DNA of 64,000 nt from Tissierella sp032104385 (GTDB lineage Bacteria > Bacillota > Clostridia > Tissierellales > Tissierellaceae). Of the stretch, positions 52,517-61,954 are shown piece by piece. The notes beneath the pieces were generated by a model. It saw nothing but the letters and a program-made list of their open reading frames with translations. It did not search any database and had not been told where the DNA came from. Location of the stretch: contig NZ_DAMCHJ010000002.1 in the NCBI RefSeq assembly GCF_032104385.1, positions 294,328-358,327 on the forward strand, in the 5' to 3' direction. A program made the position numbers and the translations under genes. The stretch's first letter is position 1, and every line of letters begins with the position of its first letter.

Positions 52517-53164
52517 TTATTTATCTTCCAAAGCTTTCACTATAGTTTCAAAGACTTCGTTTATTGGTTTAGTCCCATCTACATTAAGTATTATCCCTTT
52601 TTCTTGATAATAATCAATTAGTGGCTGTGTTTGATTAAGATATACTTCTATCCTAGTAGCCACTGTTTCATGAGTATCATCATCTCTTTGAAATAATTCT
52701 CCCTTATCTATATCACATAAATTTTCAACCTTAGGTGGATTAAATTTAATATGATAAGATGAGCCACATGTTTTACAAATCCTTCTACCAACAGCTCTTT
52801 CAATTAAAATTTCCTTGTCTGCATCAATATTAACAACTTTATCAAGTTTTATACCCATTTTTATAAGTTCCTTGTCTAAAGCCTCCGCTTGATTTATAGT
52901 TCTTGGAAATCCATCTAAAAGAAACCCGTGGACGCAGTCTTCTCTAGTCAATCTATCCTTCACAATTGAAACCACAAGTTCATCTGGTACTAAAAGACCT
53001 TTATCCATATATTCTTTGGCCTTTTTTCCTAATTCAGTTCCATCTTTGATATTGGCTCTGAATATATCTCCAGTTGAAATATGTGGTACGTTATATTTTT
53101 TTACTATAGCTGATGCTTGAGTTCCTTTACCTACACCAGGTGGCCCTAATAAGATTAGTCTCAA
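52517..53164 (-). CDS. adk: Adenylate kinase
   Basis: 215 residues. P-loop GPPGVGKGTQA, AMP-binding STGDIFRANI, DGFPRTINQAEAL, and a zinc-type LID with Cys-x2-Cys, Cys and Asp (CKTCGSSYH to CDIDKGE). The frame opens at an ATG (53173) that overlaps AGGAG; the TTG at 53164 is spaced correctly and gives the family start MRLILLGPPG. It converts ATP and AMP to ADP. Confidence 0.96.
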   Translation of the reverse strand: MRLILLGPPGVGKGTQASAIVKKYNVPHISTGDIFRANIKDGTELGKKAKEYMDKGLLVPDELVVSIVKDRLTREDCVHGFLLDGFPRTINQAEALDKELIKMGIKLDKVVNIDADKEILIERAVGRRICKTCGSSYHIKFNPPKVENLCDIDKGELFQRDDDTHETVATRIEVYLNQTQPLIDYYQEKGIILNVDGTKPINEVFETIVKALEDK

Positions 53165-53183
53165 AATAATCATCTCCTATAGC

Positions 53184-54458
53184 TTAATTTAAAAATCCTT
53201 TATAATGTCTCATCAACATTTGTGCTTCCATTTGTTTAACAGTTTCTAATGCAACCCCTACAACTATTATTATACTTGTTCCTCCAAAGCTAACATGCAT
53301 ATGGAATATCTTAGATAAAATAATTGGTAAAGATGCTAAAACCGCTAAAGATAATCCGCCAACAAATGTAATTCTAGTTACAACTCTATTTAAATGTTCA
53401 GATGTTGGTCTTCCTGGTCTAATACCTGGAATAAAACCACCATTTTGCTGTAAATTCTTTGCATATTCTACAGTATTAAATTGAATAGCCGTATAAAAAT
53501 ACGTAAAGAACATAATCAACAGAATATTTAATATAGAATATATCCAAACACCTACATTGCCTTGTGGTGTTAGATATTTAGTTATCCATGCTGAAGGAGA
53601 ACCCTTAGTAAATAATGCAATTGTCTGTGGGAAGGCAAGCAAAGATGACGCAAAGATTACAGGCATTACTCCTGCCATTGACACCTTTACAGGTATATGA
53701 GTGGACTGTCCACCATACATTTTTCTTCCAACTACTCTCTTAGCATATTGTACTGGAATTCTTCTTTCTCCCTCTTGTAATGCAACTACAAATGCAATGA
53801 TAACTAAAAATACTATAGCAAAAATAGCTACCTTTATTGCACTTAATTCACCTATACTTATTAGGTTAAATGTATTTATTAAATCTTTAGGTAATCTAGA
53901 TATAATCCCTATAAATATTATAAGTGATATACCATTACCGATTCCTTTTTCAGTTATCATGTCTCCTATCCACATTAAAAATGCAGTACCTGCTACCATA
54001 GTAATTATAACTATTGTAGTTTGCAAAGCATTAATAGTCTCTAATGCTGAACTAAAAAATCCAAAAGTATATCCTATGGCTTGAATTAATGCTAATCCCA
54101 TAGCTGTATATCTAGTATATTTTGTTATTTTCTTTTTTCCTTCTTCTCCCTCTTTAGCTAATTCTTCCAATCTAGGAATAGCTATAGTAAGAAGTTGAAT
54201 TACTATTGATGCTGTAATATATGGATATATATTAGTAGCAAATATGCTAAAGTTACTTAAGGTTCCACCGCCCATTAAATCAAGGAATTGTAATATTCCA
54301 CCCTTAGTCTTTTCGAATATATCAGCTATAATATCCTTATTCATATATGGAACAGGTATGCTTGAGCCTAATCTAAAAACCAATAGCATTAATAACGTGA
54401 ATATAATTTTCTTTCTAATCTCGGGTATCCTCCAGGCATTCCTTAAGGTCGAAAGCAT
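53184..54458 (-). CDS. secY: Protein translocase subunit SecY
   Basis: 424 residues with ten membrane helices, the channel of the Sec machinery. Typical blocks are FRLGSSIPVPYMN, QLLTIAIPRLEELAKEGEEG, GERRIPVQYAKRVVGR and the C-terminal HMHVSFGGTSIIIVVGVALET. It starts directly after rplO. Confidence 0.97.
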   Translation of the reverse strand: MLSTLRNAWRIPEIRKKIIFTLLMLLVFRLGSSIPVPYMNKDIIADIFEKTKGGILQFLDLMGGGTLSNFSIFATNIYPYITASIVIQLLTIAIPRLEELAKEGEEGKKKITKYTRYTAMGLALIQAIGYTFGFFSSALETINALQTTIVIITMVAGTAFLMWIGDMITEKGIGNGISLIIFIGIISRLPKDLINTFNLISIGELSAIKVAIFAIVFLVIIAFVVALQEGERRIPVQYAKRVVGRKMYGGQSTHIPVKVSMAGVMPVIFASSLLAFPQTIALFTKGSPSAWITKYLTPQGNVGVWIYSILNILLIMFFTYFYTAIQFNTVEYAKNLQQNGGFIPGIRPGRPTSEHLNRVVTRITFVGGLSLAVLASLPIILSKIFHMHVSFGGTSIIIVVGVALETVKQMEAQMLMRHYKGFLN

Positions 54459-54908
54459 TTATATCACCTCTACCTTTCCTCCTGCAGCCTCGATCTTTTC
54501 AGCGGCAGTTTTACTAAATTTTTGTGCCTGTACAGTAAGCTTGATGTTAATTTCTCCATCTCCAAGTATCTTCACTCCATCTTTTGCTTTTCCTTTTTTT
54601 ACTATTCCTTCATTGAATAAAAGTTCTGGAGTAACAACTGTGTTTTCTGGGAATCTATTTAATTCTTCAATATTTACTATGGCATATTCTTTTGCAAATA
54701 TATTAGTAAAGCCACGTTTTGGCATTCTTCTAAATAATGGCATTTGGCCACCTTCAAACCCTGGTCTAACTCCACCGCCTGATCTTGAGTTTTGACCTTT
54801 ATGACCTTTACCAGATGTCTTTCCAAGACCAGAACCAATACCTCTTCCTAGTCTTTTTTTAGCTTTAGTTCCTCCGCCAACATTTGGTCTTAAATCATTT
54901 AGTTTCAT
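54459..54908 (-). CDS. rplO: 50S ribosomal protein L15
   Basis: 149 residues. KKRLGRGIGSGLGKTSGKG near the N-terminus and EINIKLTVQAQKFSKTAAEK near the end. It abuts secY and lies 18 bases after rpmD. Confidence 0.98.
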   Translation of the reverse strand: MKLNDLRPNVGGGTKAKKRLGRGIGSGLGKTSGKGHKGQNSRSGGGVRPGFEGGQMPLFRRMPKRGFTNIFAKEYAIVNIEELNRFPENTVVTPELLFNEGIVKKGKAKDGVKILGDGEINIKLTVQAQKFSKTAAEKIEAAGGKVEVI

Positions 54909-54926
54909 AGTTACACCTCCTTAAAT

Positions 54927-55103
54927 CTAATCTAGTATTTCAACCATGTAGTCTACTTGATGTATCATACCTCTAATTTGAGGGGTATCATTCTTTTCCA
55001 CTACTTGACCAATCTTTTTGAATCCAAGAGCCTCTACTGTTTTCCTATGAGCTTCTGGTTTTCCAATAGGGCTTTTAACCAACTTAATTTTGATCATAGC
55101 CAT
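54927..55103 (-). CDS. rpmD: 50S ribosomal protein L30
   Basis: 58 residues (KIKLVKSPIGKPEAHRKT, then VEKNDTPQIRGMIHQVDYMV), the usual length of about 59. It lies between rpsE and rplO, with a GGGGGGAT-type Shine-Dalgarno. Confidence 0.96.
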   Translation of the reverse strand: MAMIKIKLVKSPIGKPEAHRKTVEALGFKKIGQVVEKNDTPQIRGMIHQVDYMVEILD

Positions 55104-55116
55104 CCTAAAATCCCCC

Positions 55117-55623
55117 CTAGCCTAATATTTCTTCTACAGTTTTTCCTCTTAATTTTGCAACATCTTCTGCTCTTTTAAGTCCCCTTAGAGCTTCTACTGT
55201 AGCATTAACAACATTTCTTGGGTTATTTGTTCCTAAGCATTTTGTTCTTATATCTCTTATACCAGCTAATTCACATACAGCACGAACTGCTCCACCAGCA
55301 ATAACTCCTGTACCTTCTTTAGATGGTTTTAATAATACTCTTCCTGCTCCAAATTCTCCAATAACTTCATGTGGTATTGTAGTTCCAACAAGAGGAACTG
55401 ATATTATATGTTTCTTAGCATCTTGAATAGCTTTTCTAATAGCTTCAGGTACTTCTAAGGCTTTAGCCATTCCTACTCCAACGTTTCCGTTTTCATCTCC
55501 TACTACAACTAAGGCACTAAATCTAAAGTTCCTACCACCTTTTACAACTTTAGTAACACGGTTGATGCTAACAACTCTTTCTTTTAATTCTAATTCACTT
55601 CCGTCTTTATATGAACGTTCCAT
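55117..55623 (-). CDS. rpsE: 30S ribosomal protein S5
   Basis: 168 residues. VVSINRVTKVVKGGRNFRFS, GMAKALEVPEAIRKA, GAGRVLLKPSKEGTGVIAGG and LGTNNPRNVVNA. It takes part in decoding accuracy. 17 bases after rplR. Confidence 0.98.
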   Translation of the reverse strand: MERSYKDGSELELKERVVSINRVTKVVKGGRNFRFSALVVVGDENGNVGVGMAKALEVPEAIRKAIQDAKKHIISVPLVGTTIPHEVIGEFGAGRVLLKPSKEGTGVIAGGAVRAVCELAGIRDIRTKCLGTNNPRNVVNATVEALRGLKRAEDVAKLRGKTVEEILG

Positions 55624-55640
55624 TAATTCCCCTCCTTCTA

Positions 55641-56003
55641 TTAGAACTTAAGTCCAGCTTCTCTTGCAGATTCAGCAAGTTCTTTTATTCTTCCGTGATA
55701 AATATATCCACCTCTATCAAATACTACTTCTTCTATACCTTTTTCTAATGCCTTTTTGGCAACAATTTCTCCAACATGTTTTGCAGCTTCTTTATTGCTA
55801 GTAGAAGTAAGGTTAAGAGATTTATCTAATGTGGAAGCTGAAACTAATGTATGACCTACTGAATCATCGATTATTTGAGCATATATATGATTTCCACTCC
55901 TATAGATATTAAGTCTTGGTCTATCAGGAGTTCCATTGATTTTCTTTCTTACTCTTGAATGTCTTGCTTTTCTATTTTCATTTTTATTTATCTTTTTAAA
56001 CAA
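55641..56003 (-). CDS. rplR: 50S ribosomal protein L18
   Basis: 120 residues. RLNIYRSGNHIYAQIIDD, AAKHVGEIVAKKALEKGI, and FDRGGYIYHGRIKELAESAR at the end. It binds 5S rRNA with L5. Confidence 0.98.
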   Translation of the reverse strand: MFKKINKNENRKARHSRVRKKINGTPDRPRLNIYRSGNHIYAQIIDDSVGHTLVSASTLDKSLNLTSTSNKEAAKHVGEIVAKKALEKGIEEVVFDRGGYIYHGRIKELAESAREAGLKF

Positions 56004-56019
56004 TGTTTTTCACTCCCTT

Positions 56020-56559
56020 CTACTTACCAGTCTTACCAACCTTACGTCTTATTATTTCGCCAGCATATTTAATACCTTTACCCTTATAAGGTTCTGGTTT
56101 TCTAAATGCTCTTATATTAGCTGCGTAGTTTCCTACAAGTTGTTTATCTATACCCTTAACAATAATTTTATTTGCTGCTGGCACCTCTACTTCGATTCCT
56201 TTAGGATCCTCTAACTCTACTGGATGGGAATATCCTAATGTTAACACTAGTTTATTTCCTTGTTTTGCAGCTCTATATCCAGTACCTTCTATTTCTAAAG
56301 TTTTTGAATATCCTTCTGTAACTCCCATTATCATGTTTGAAATCAAAGTTCTTGACAAACCATGTAAAGATTTATGCTTTTTATTTTCAGTTGGTCTAGC
56401 AACTGTTAGCACACCATCTTCTATCTTTATTTCCATATCAGTATTTATATTCTCAGATAATTGTCCTTTAGGACCCTTTACCTCAACTAAATTATTATCA
56501 TTTATTTTAATCTCCACGCCATTTGGGATAGTAATTGGTTTTAATCCTATTCTTGACAT
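56020..56559 (-). CDS. rplF: 50S ribosomal protein L6
   Basis: 179 residues, the usual length. MSRIGLKPITIPNGVEI at the N-terminus and the KGKGIKYAGEIIRRKVGKTGK end are diagnostic. 33 bases after rpsH. Confidence 0.98.
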   Translation of the reverse strand: MSRIGLKPITIPNGVEIKINDNNLVEVKGPKGQLSENINTDMEIKIEDGVLTVARPTENKKHKSLHGLSRTLISNMIMGVTEGYSKTLEIEGTGYRAAKQGNKLVLTLGYSHPVELEDPKGIEVEVPAANKIIVKGIDKQLVGNYAANIRAFRKPEPYKGKGIKYAGEIIRRKVGKTGK

Positions 56560-56592
56560 GAGTGCACCTCCTTCACATAATTTAGCTATTTA

Positions 56593-56988
56593 TTACCAAA
56601 CATAACAAATAACTTCTCCGCCTACTCCTTCTTTTCTAGCAACTTTATCAGTCATAATACCACTAGAAGTGGAAAGTATTGCTATTCCAAGGCCACCTAG
56701 TACTCTTGGAACTTCATCAGATTTTACATATACTCTAAGACCTGGTTTTGAAATTCTCTTAATTCCAGATATAACCTTTTCGTTATGTTTACCATATTTT
56801 AAATCTACTCTTATAATCCCTTGTTTCCCATCATCTATTACATCATAGCCTTTTATAAATCCTTCATCTAGTAGGATTTGAGCTAATTGTTTTTTTATGT
56901 TTGAAGCAGGAATATCAACAGAATCATGCTTCGCATTGTTTCCATTTCTTATTCTCGTTAACATATCTGCAATTGGGTCTGTCATCAT
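56593..56988 (-). CDS. rpsH: 30S ribosomal protein S8
   Basis: 131 residues. DPIADMLTRIRNGN at the N-terminus and GIMTDKVARKEGVGGEVICYVW at the end. The first of two tandem ATG codons is used because it is 10 bases from GGAGG. Confidence 0.98.
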   Translation of the reverse strand: MMTDPIADMLTRIRNGNNAKHDSVDIPASNIKKQLAQILLDEGFIKGYDVIDDGKQGIIRVDLKYGKHNEKVISGIKRISKPGLRVYVKSDEVPRVLGGLGIAILSTSSGIMTDKVARKEGVGGEVICYVW

Positions 56989-57019
56989 AATTTAGCTACC
57001 TCCTTTCATAAGCTTGTTG

Positions 57020-57205
57020 CTACCAGCTTGCTTTTCTAACTCCAGGTATTTGACCTTTGTATGCTAATTCTCTAAAACAAATACGGCATACTCCATATTT
57101 TCTTAAATAAGCATGAGGCCTTCCACATATTTTACATCTATTATATTCTCTACTGCTGAATTTTTGTTTTCTTTGTTGTTTAACAACCATAGATTTCTTT
57201 GCCAA
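57020..57205 (-). CDS. rpsN: 30S ribosomal protein S14, zinc type
   Basis: 61 residues, the short zinc-binding form: Cys24, Cys27, Cys40 and Cys43 in CKICGRPHAYLRK and CRICF, then the C-terminal GVRKASW. 18 bases after rplE. No second, zinc-free copy is seen in the window. Confidence 0.98.
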   Translation of the reverse strand: MAKKSMVVKQQRKQKFSSREYNRCKICGRPHAYLRKYGVCRICFRELAYKGQIPGVRKASW

Positions 57206-57223
57206 AAAAAATTCCCTCCTTCT

Positions 57224-57766
57224 CTACTTTTTAAAGGGCATACCCATTAGTCCTAAAAACGCCTTTGCCTCTTCGTCAGTTTTTGCTGTAGTTACGATTA
57301 TGATATCTAATCCTCTAATAGATTCAACCTTATCATATTCAATTTCAGGGAATATTAACTGTTCTTTAATTCCTAATGCATAGTTTCCTCTACCATCAAA
57401 AGAAGTATCACTTACTCCTCTAAAGTCTCTAACTCTTGGTAATGCAATATTCATTAATTTATCTAAAAAGTGGTACATTTTGTCTCCTCTAAGAGTAACC
57501 TTAGTACCTACATTCATACCTTCACGTAGCTTAAAATTCGCTATTGATTTTTTAGCCTTAGTTATAACAGGTTTTTGTCCTGCAATCATTTCTAATTCTT
57601 TTACTGCTGATTCAAGTAGTTTTGGGTTATCTCTCGCCTCTCCAATACCCATATTGATTACTACTTTTTCAAGTCTTGGTACTTCCATTATGTTTCCATA
57701 TTGAAATTTTTCCATTAATGCATTTACTACTTCATTTGTATATTTTTCTTTTAATCTGGAAGCCAT
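57224..57766 (-). CDS. rplE: 50S ribosomal protein L5
   Basis: 180 residues. VPRLEKVVINMGIGEARDN, KPVITKAKKSIANFKLREG and GNYALGIKEQLIFPEIEYD. It binds 5S rRNA and P-site tRNA. Confidence 0.98.
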   Translation of the reverse strand: MASRLKEKYTNEVVNALMEKFQYGNIMEVPRLEKVVINMGIGEARDNPKLLESAVKELEMIAGQKPVITKAKKSIANFKLREGMNVGTKVTLRGDKMYHFLDKLMNIALPRVRDFRGVSDTSFDGRGNYALGIKEQLIFPEIEYDKVESIRGLDIIIVTTAKTDEEAKAFLGLMGMPFKK

Positions 57767-57792
57767 TCCTATTACCTCCTTTCCACATTAGA

Positions 57793-58107
57793 CTATTTAT
57801 CTAGAACTTCTCCACATTTTTTACACACTCTTACTTTGCTTCCATCAGCTAGTAAGTTATGGCCAACTCTTACTCCAGTTTTATCTTTCTCACAATAATA
57901 CATCACATTTGATGCATTTATCGCACCTTCCATCTTAACTATTCCGCCTGGGACTGTTGGACCTTGTGCTTTTTTATGTTTTGTAAGCATGTTTACGCCT
58001 TCAACTATTACTCTATTTTCATTAGGAAATACTCTTAGCACTTTCCCTTTTTTTCCTTTATCTTTTCCAGCAATAACAACTACTGTGTCTCCACTCTTTA
58101 CATGCAT
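57793..58107 (-). CDS. rplX: 50S ribosomal protein L24
   Basis: 104 residues with a KOW motif (VKSGDTVVVIAGKDKGKKGK), GVNMLTKHKKAQGP and GGIVKMEGAINASNVM. The C-terminus has a CKKCGEV pair plus an upstream Cys. Assembly-initiating protein of the 50S subunit. Confidence 0.97.
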   Translation of the reverse strand: MHVKSGDTVVVIAGKDKGKKGKVLRVFPNENRVIVEGVNMLTKHKKAQGPTVPGGIVKMEGAINASNVMYYCEKDKTGVRVGHNLLADGSKVRVCKKCGEVLDK

Positions 58108-58122
58108 GCTTTACACCTCCTC

Positions 58123-58491
58123 CTATAGTACTTCCGGTGCCAAGGATATTATTTTCATAAAGTTTCCTCTTCTAAGCTCCCTAGTAACAGGTCCGAATAT
58201 ACGAGTACCTACTGGGTTCTTATCGTCTTTTATAATAACAGCGGCATTATCATCGAATTTGATGTAAGAGCCATCATTTCTTCTAACTCCATGCTTAGTT
58301 CTTACAACAACAGCTTTTACTACCTCACCTTTTTTAACAACTCCACCAGGTGTTGCTGTTTTAACAGTACAAATTACTATGTCTCCAACTCTAGCATATT
58401 TTTTATTTGTTCCACCTAATACTCTAATAACTAATACTTCTTTAGCACCTGAATTATCAGCTATTCTCATACGGCTTTCCGTTTGAATCAT
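58123..58491 (-). CDS. rplN: 50S ribosomal protein L14
   Basis: 122 residues, the exact usual length. MIQTESRMRIADNSGAKEV at the start and GPVTRELRRGNFMKIISLAPEVL at the end. Confidence 0.98.
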   Translation of the reverse strand: MIQTESRMRIADNSGAKEVLVIRVLGGTNKKYARVGDIVICTVKTATPGGVVKKGEVVKAVVVRTKHGVRRNDGSYIKFDDNAAVIIKDDKNPVGTRIFGPVTRELRRGNFMKIISLAPEVL

Positions 58492-58520
58492 CCGAATACC
58501 TCCCTTCCAAGTTAAAAGGA

Positions 58521-58775
58521 CTATTTAGCCTTCTCTACTATATTTACTACTCTCCATCTTTTATCCTTACTAAGTGGTCTGGTTTCCATTATTTTAACGA
58601 TATCGCCAACGCCACACTCATTATTCTCATCATGAGCTTTAAACTTAGTGGTTTTTCTTATTTGTTTCTTATATAAAGGATGTGTTACGAAAGTTTCAAC
58701 AGCAACAACTACTGTCTTATCCATTTTATCGCTTACAACATTACCTATTCTAACCTTACGATTTCCTCTTTCCAT
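58521..58775 (-). CDS. rpsQ: 30S ribosomal protein S17
   Basis: 84 residues, OB fold. VVSDKMDKTVVVAVET, HDENNECGVGDIVKIMETRPLSKDK. 6 bases after rpmC. Confidence 0.98.
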   Translation of the reverse strand: MERGNRKVRIGNVVSDKMDKTVVVAVETFVTHPLYKKQIRKTTKFKAHDENNECGVGDIVKIMETRPLSKDKRWRVVNIVEKAK

Positions 58776-58781
58776 CTAAGA

Positions 58782-58988
58782 TTAAACCTCCTTTCCTATA
58801 CCTAATTCTCGTTCTCTCACTATTGTTTTAACACGAGCTATATCTTTTCTAACTGCCTTTATTCTTAATGGATTATCTAATTGACCAGTAGCCAATTGAA
58901 ATCTTAAGTTGAATAATTCAGCTTTTAACTCTGTTAGCTTGTTATTTAACTCTACTTCTGATAATTGGCGTACTTCCTTAATCTTCAT
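58782..58988 (-). CDS. rpmC: 50S ribosomal protein L29
   Basis: 68 residues. MKIKEVRQLSEVELNNKL, then LFNLRFQLATGQLDNPLRI. The frame is open further upstream (to 59030), but the family start is the ATG at 58988, which overlaps the end of rplP by 11 bases. Confidence 0.97.
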   Translation of the reverse strand: MKIKEVRQLSEVELNNKLTELKAELFNLRFQLATGQLDNPLRIKAVRKDIARVKTIVRERELGIGKEV

Positions 58989-59421
58989 TAGCTTCACCAC
59001 CCTTTTCTTGCGTTTCCTCGCGAGTAACAAACTTTGTCTTTATTGACAATTTATGTGCAGCTAGTCTCATTGCTTCCCTAGCATCTTCTTCTGATACTCC
59101 GCCCATTTCAAATAAGATTCTACCTGGTTTAACTACTGCTACCCAATACTCAGGTGAACCTTTTCCAGAACCCATACGTGTTTCAGCAGGCTTTTCTGTT
59201 ACTGGCTTATCTGGAAATACTTTAATCCAAACATTACCGCCTCTCTTAACATATCTTGTCATAGCACGTCTTGCAGCCTCTATTTGATTAGAAGTAATCC
59301 AAGTTGGCTCTAATGCTTGCAAACCAAATTCTCCATAAGTAATCGTATTTCCACGAGTAGCCTTTCCCTTCATTCTTCCTCTATGAACTCTACGATATTT
59401 TACTCTTTTAGGCATTAACAT
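58978..59421 (-). CDS. rplP: 50S ribosomal protein L16
   Basis: 147 residues. MLMPKRVKYRRVHRGRMKG, MGSGKGSPEYWVAVVKPGR and EEDAREAMRLAAHKLSIK. It contacts the A-site tRNA. AAGGAGG is 8 bases before the ATG. Confidence 0.98.
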   Translation of the reverse strand: MLMPKRVKYRRVHRGRMKGKATRGNTITYGEFGLQALEPTWITSNQIEAARRAMTRYVKRGGNVWIKVFPDKPVTEKPAETRMGSGKGSPEYWVAVVKPGRILFEMGGVSEEDAREAMRLAAHKLSIKTKFVTREETQEKGGEANED

Positions 59422-59451
59422 CTTATTTTCCTCCTTCCTACGGAATTTTTT

Positions 59452-60120
59452 CTATTCTTCTACAGTTTTCTCTACTTTTTCTACCTTTTTAGTAGGAAGA
59501 ACTTCACCTTTATATAACCATACTTTTACTCCAAGCTTTCCATAAGTAGTATCCGCTTCAGCAAAACCATAATCTATGTCAGCTCTTAACGTTTGTAGAG
59601 GTATTGTTCCTTCACTATATCCTTCTGTTCTAGCCATATCTGCTCCACCAAGTCTTCCTGATACTGAAGTTTTAATTCCTTTTCCTCCAGATCTCATAGT
59701 TCTTTGGATTGCTTGTTTCATTGCTCTTCTAAATGAAACCCTTCTCTCAAGTTGTGAAGCAATGTTTTCAGCAACTAATTGAGCATCTAGCTCCGGAATT
59801 TTAATTTCTTCAACATTTACAACTACAGACTTTTTAGTCATTTTTTCAATATCTAATCTTAGTTCTTCTACTCCAGAACCACCTTTACCTATAACCATTC
59901 CTGGTTTAGCTGTATATACTGTAAGTTTAATTCTATTAGCAGCTCTTTCAATTTCAATTTTAGAAATACCAGAGATGAATAGTTTTTTCTTAACAAATTC
60001 ACGTATCTTATTGTCTTCAACTAAATATTCATTAAAAGTCTTTTTATCAGCATACCATTTTGAATCCCAATCTTTAATTATTCCGACCCTTAAACCATGT
60101 GGGTTAACCTTTTGACCCAT
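59452..60120 (-). CDS. rpsC: 30S ribosomal protein S3
   Basis: 222 residues: KH domain with GKGGSGVEEL-type loop (VIGKGGSGVEELRL) and the C-terminal domain GRLGGADMARTEGYSEGTIPL. It forms the mRNA entry site. 17 bases after rplV. Confidence 0.98.
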   Translation of the reverse strand: MGQKVNPHGLRVGIIKDWDSKWYADKKTFNEYLVEDNKIREFVKKKLFISGISKIEIERAANRIKLTVYTAKPGMVIGKGGSGVEELRLDIEKMTKKSVVVNVEEIKIPELDAQLVAENIASQLERRVSFRRAMKQAIQRTMRSGGKGIKTSVSGRLGGADMARTEGYSEGTIPLQTLRADIDYGFAEADTTYGKLGVKVWLYKGEVLPTKKVEKVEKTVEE

Positions 60121-60137
60121 TAACTATCCCTCCTTTT

Positions 60138-60473
60138 CTAGTCTCTTTCTTTTACGACTACTCCTATATGACTACTTCTCTTTAATATTGGATAAGCCAT
60201 ACCTCTTGCTTTAGGTCTAAATCTTTTCATATGTGGACCATCATTTGCATAGGCATCAGCTACAAAAAGATTATCTCTATCCATATTGAAGTTGTTTTCA
60301 GCATTAGCAATTGCAGATGTTAAAACTTTTTCAAGAACTCTCGCACCTTGTTTAGGTGTAAATCTTAAAATTGATAAAGCTTCATCTACTTGTTTGCCTC
60401 TAATTTCTTTACATATGAAATTTACCTTTAGTGGTGAAATTCGTATATATTTGGCTATAGCTCTAGCTTCCAC
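60138..60473 (-). CDS. rplV: 50S ribosomal protein L22
   Basis: 111 residues. EARAIAKYIRISPLKVNFI, the beta hairpin that lines the exit tunnel (FRPKARGMAYPILKRSSHI), then VVVKERD. Confidence 0.98.
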   Translation of the reverse strand: MEARAIAKYIRISPLKVNFICKEIRGKQVDEALSILRFTPKQGARVLEKVLTSAIANAENNFNMDRDNLFVADAYANDGPHMKRFRPKARGMAYPILKRSSHIGVVVKERD

Positions 60474-60493
60474 TATATTTCCCTCCTTCTCCT

Positions 60494-60778
60494 TTATCTT
60501 ACACCAGATGACCTTTCATTTTTATCAACATGAGATCTAAATGTTCTCGTTGGAACAAACTCACCTAGTTTGTGCCCTACCATATCTTCTGTAACATATA
60601 TAGGCACGTGTTTTCTTCCATCATGTACTGCTATTGTATGACCAACCATTTCTGGAAATATAGTTGAACGGCGTGACCATGTTTTAATAACTTTTTTATC
60701 ATTATTTTTATTTAACTCTTCTACTTTTTTAAGAAGATGGTCATCACAAAAGGGTCCTTTTTTAAGAGATCTACCCAT
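60494..60778 (-). CDS. rpsS: 30S ribosomal protein S19
   Basis: 94 residues. GRSLKKGPFCDDHLLKKVE, WSRRSTIFPEMVGHTIAVH and FVPTRTFRSHV. 26 bases after rplB. Confidence 0.98.
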   Translation of the reverse strand: MGRSLKKGPFCDDHLLKKVEELNKNNDKKVIKTWSRRSTIFPEMVGHTIAVHDGRKHVPIYVTEDMVGHKLGEFVPTRTFRSHVDKNERSSGVR

Positions 60779-60804
60779 GATTACTCCTCCTTTCAGATAT
60801 TTAA

Positions 60805-61635
60805 CTACTTAGTTCTTCTTCTCACGATATATTTGTCTGATTTTTTACTTTTCTTTCTAGTTTTTAGTCCCATCGCAGGTTTACCCCATGGAGTCAATGG
60901 TGCAGGCATACCTATTGGAGCTCTACCTTCTCCACCACCATGTGGATGGTCTACAGGGTTCATTGCGCTACCTCTAACCGTTGGTCTAATACCCATATGT
61001 CTAGTTCTACCAGCCTTACCTATTGTAATAAGCTCGTGAGATATATTACCTACTTGACCAATTGTTGCACGGCAATTAAGTCTAACTAATCTAAATTCTC
61101 CTGAAGGTAATCTCAATTGTGCAAACTCTCCTTCTTTTGCCATTAATTGAGCTGATGCACCTGCTGATCTAACAAGCTGACCACCTTTTCCTGGTTGCAA
61201 CTCTACGTTATGAACATTTGTACCCACTGGAATATCTTTTAATTTTAACGCATTACCTATTTTAATGTCCGCATTTTCACCAGATTCTATTAAATCTCCA
61301 ACTTTTAAATTATGTGGTGCTAAAATATATCTTTTTTCACCATCAACATAATTAATAAGCGCTATATTAGCTGTTCTATTTGGATCATATTCAATAGCAG
61401 CAACACGACCTGGTATACCATCTTTATCTCTTTTAAAATCTATTATTCTATATTTTCTCTTAGCTCCACCACCCCTATGGCGAATAGTGATTCTACCTTG
61501 TGAGTTTCTTCCACCACTCCTATTCAAGTTAATAAGTAGTGATTTTTCTGGTTCTTTTTTTGTTATCTCTTCAAATGTAGAAACTGTCATCTGTCTAAGT
61601 GCAGGGGAAGTTGCTTTAAATTTTCTAACGCTCAT
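60805..61635 (-). CDS. rplB: 50S ribosomal protein L2
   Basis: 276 residues. GRNSQGRITIRHRGGGAKR, and the peptidyl-transferase-proximal NPVDHPHGGGEGRAPIGMP. Confidence 0.98.
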   Translation of the reverse strand: MSVRKFKATSPALRQMTVSTFEEITKKEPEKSLLINLNRSGGRNSQGRITIRHRGGGAKRKYRIIDFKRDKDGIPGRVAAIEYDPNRTANIALINYVDGEKRYILAPHNLKVGDLIESGENADIKIGNALKLKDIPVGTNVHNVELQPGKGGQLVRSAGASAQLMAKEGEFAQLRLPSGEFRLVRLNCRATIGQVGNISHELITIGKAGRTRHMGIRPTVRGSAMNPVDHPHGGGEGRAPIGMPAPLTPWGKPAMGLKTRKKSKKSDKYIVRRRTK

Positions 61636-61660
61636 CGTTTTCCCTCCTTCTATGAAATTT

Positions 61661-61954
61661 CTATTCCATTCCTTCGAAGAATTCTATTCTCTTAGAATCT
61701 TCCGTTAATTTTACTATAGCTTTCTTCCAATCTGGTCTTTTACCTGAATGAATTCCTTGTCTTTTAACTTTACCAAGCATATTCATTACACTAACCTTCT
61801 CAACTTTTACATCAAATATAGTTTCTATAGCTTTTTTTACTTCGGCCTTGTTTGTTCTTTTATCAACAACAAAAGTATATTTACCATATGCCATATCATC
61901 CATACTTCTCTCAGTTATTATTGGTCTGATGATAATATCGTGTGGATTACGCAT
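61661..61954 (-). CDS. rplW: 50S ribosomal protein L23
   Basis: 97 residues. DIIIRPIITERSMDDMAYG and FDVKVEKVSVMNMLGKVKR. It forms the docking site for trigger factor and SRP at the exit tunnel. Shares one base with rplD (TAATG). Confidence 0.98.
   Translation of the reverse strand: MRNPHDIIIRPIITERSMDDMAYGKYTFVVDKRTNKAEVKKAIETIFDVKVEKVSVMNMLGKVKRQGIHSGKRPDWKKAIVKLTEDSKRIEFFEGME

Noticed and set aside
54244..54795. 183-codon plus-strand frame opposite rplO and secY
   Set aside because: It is the antisense shadow of two certain genes.
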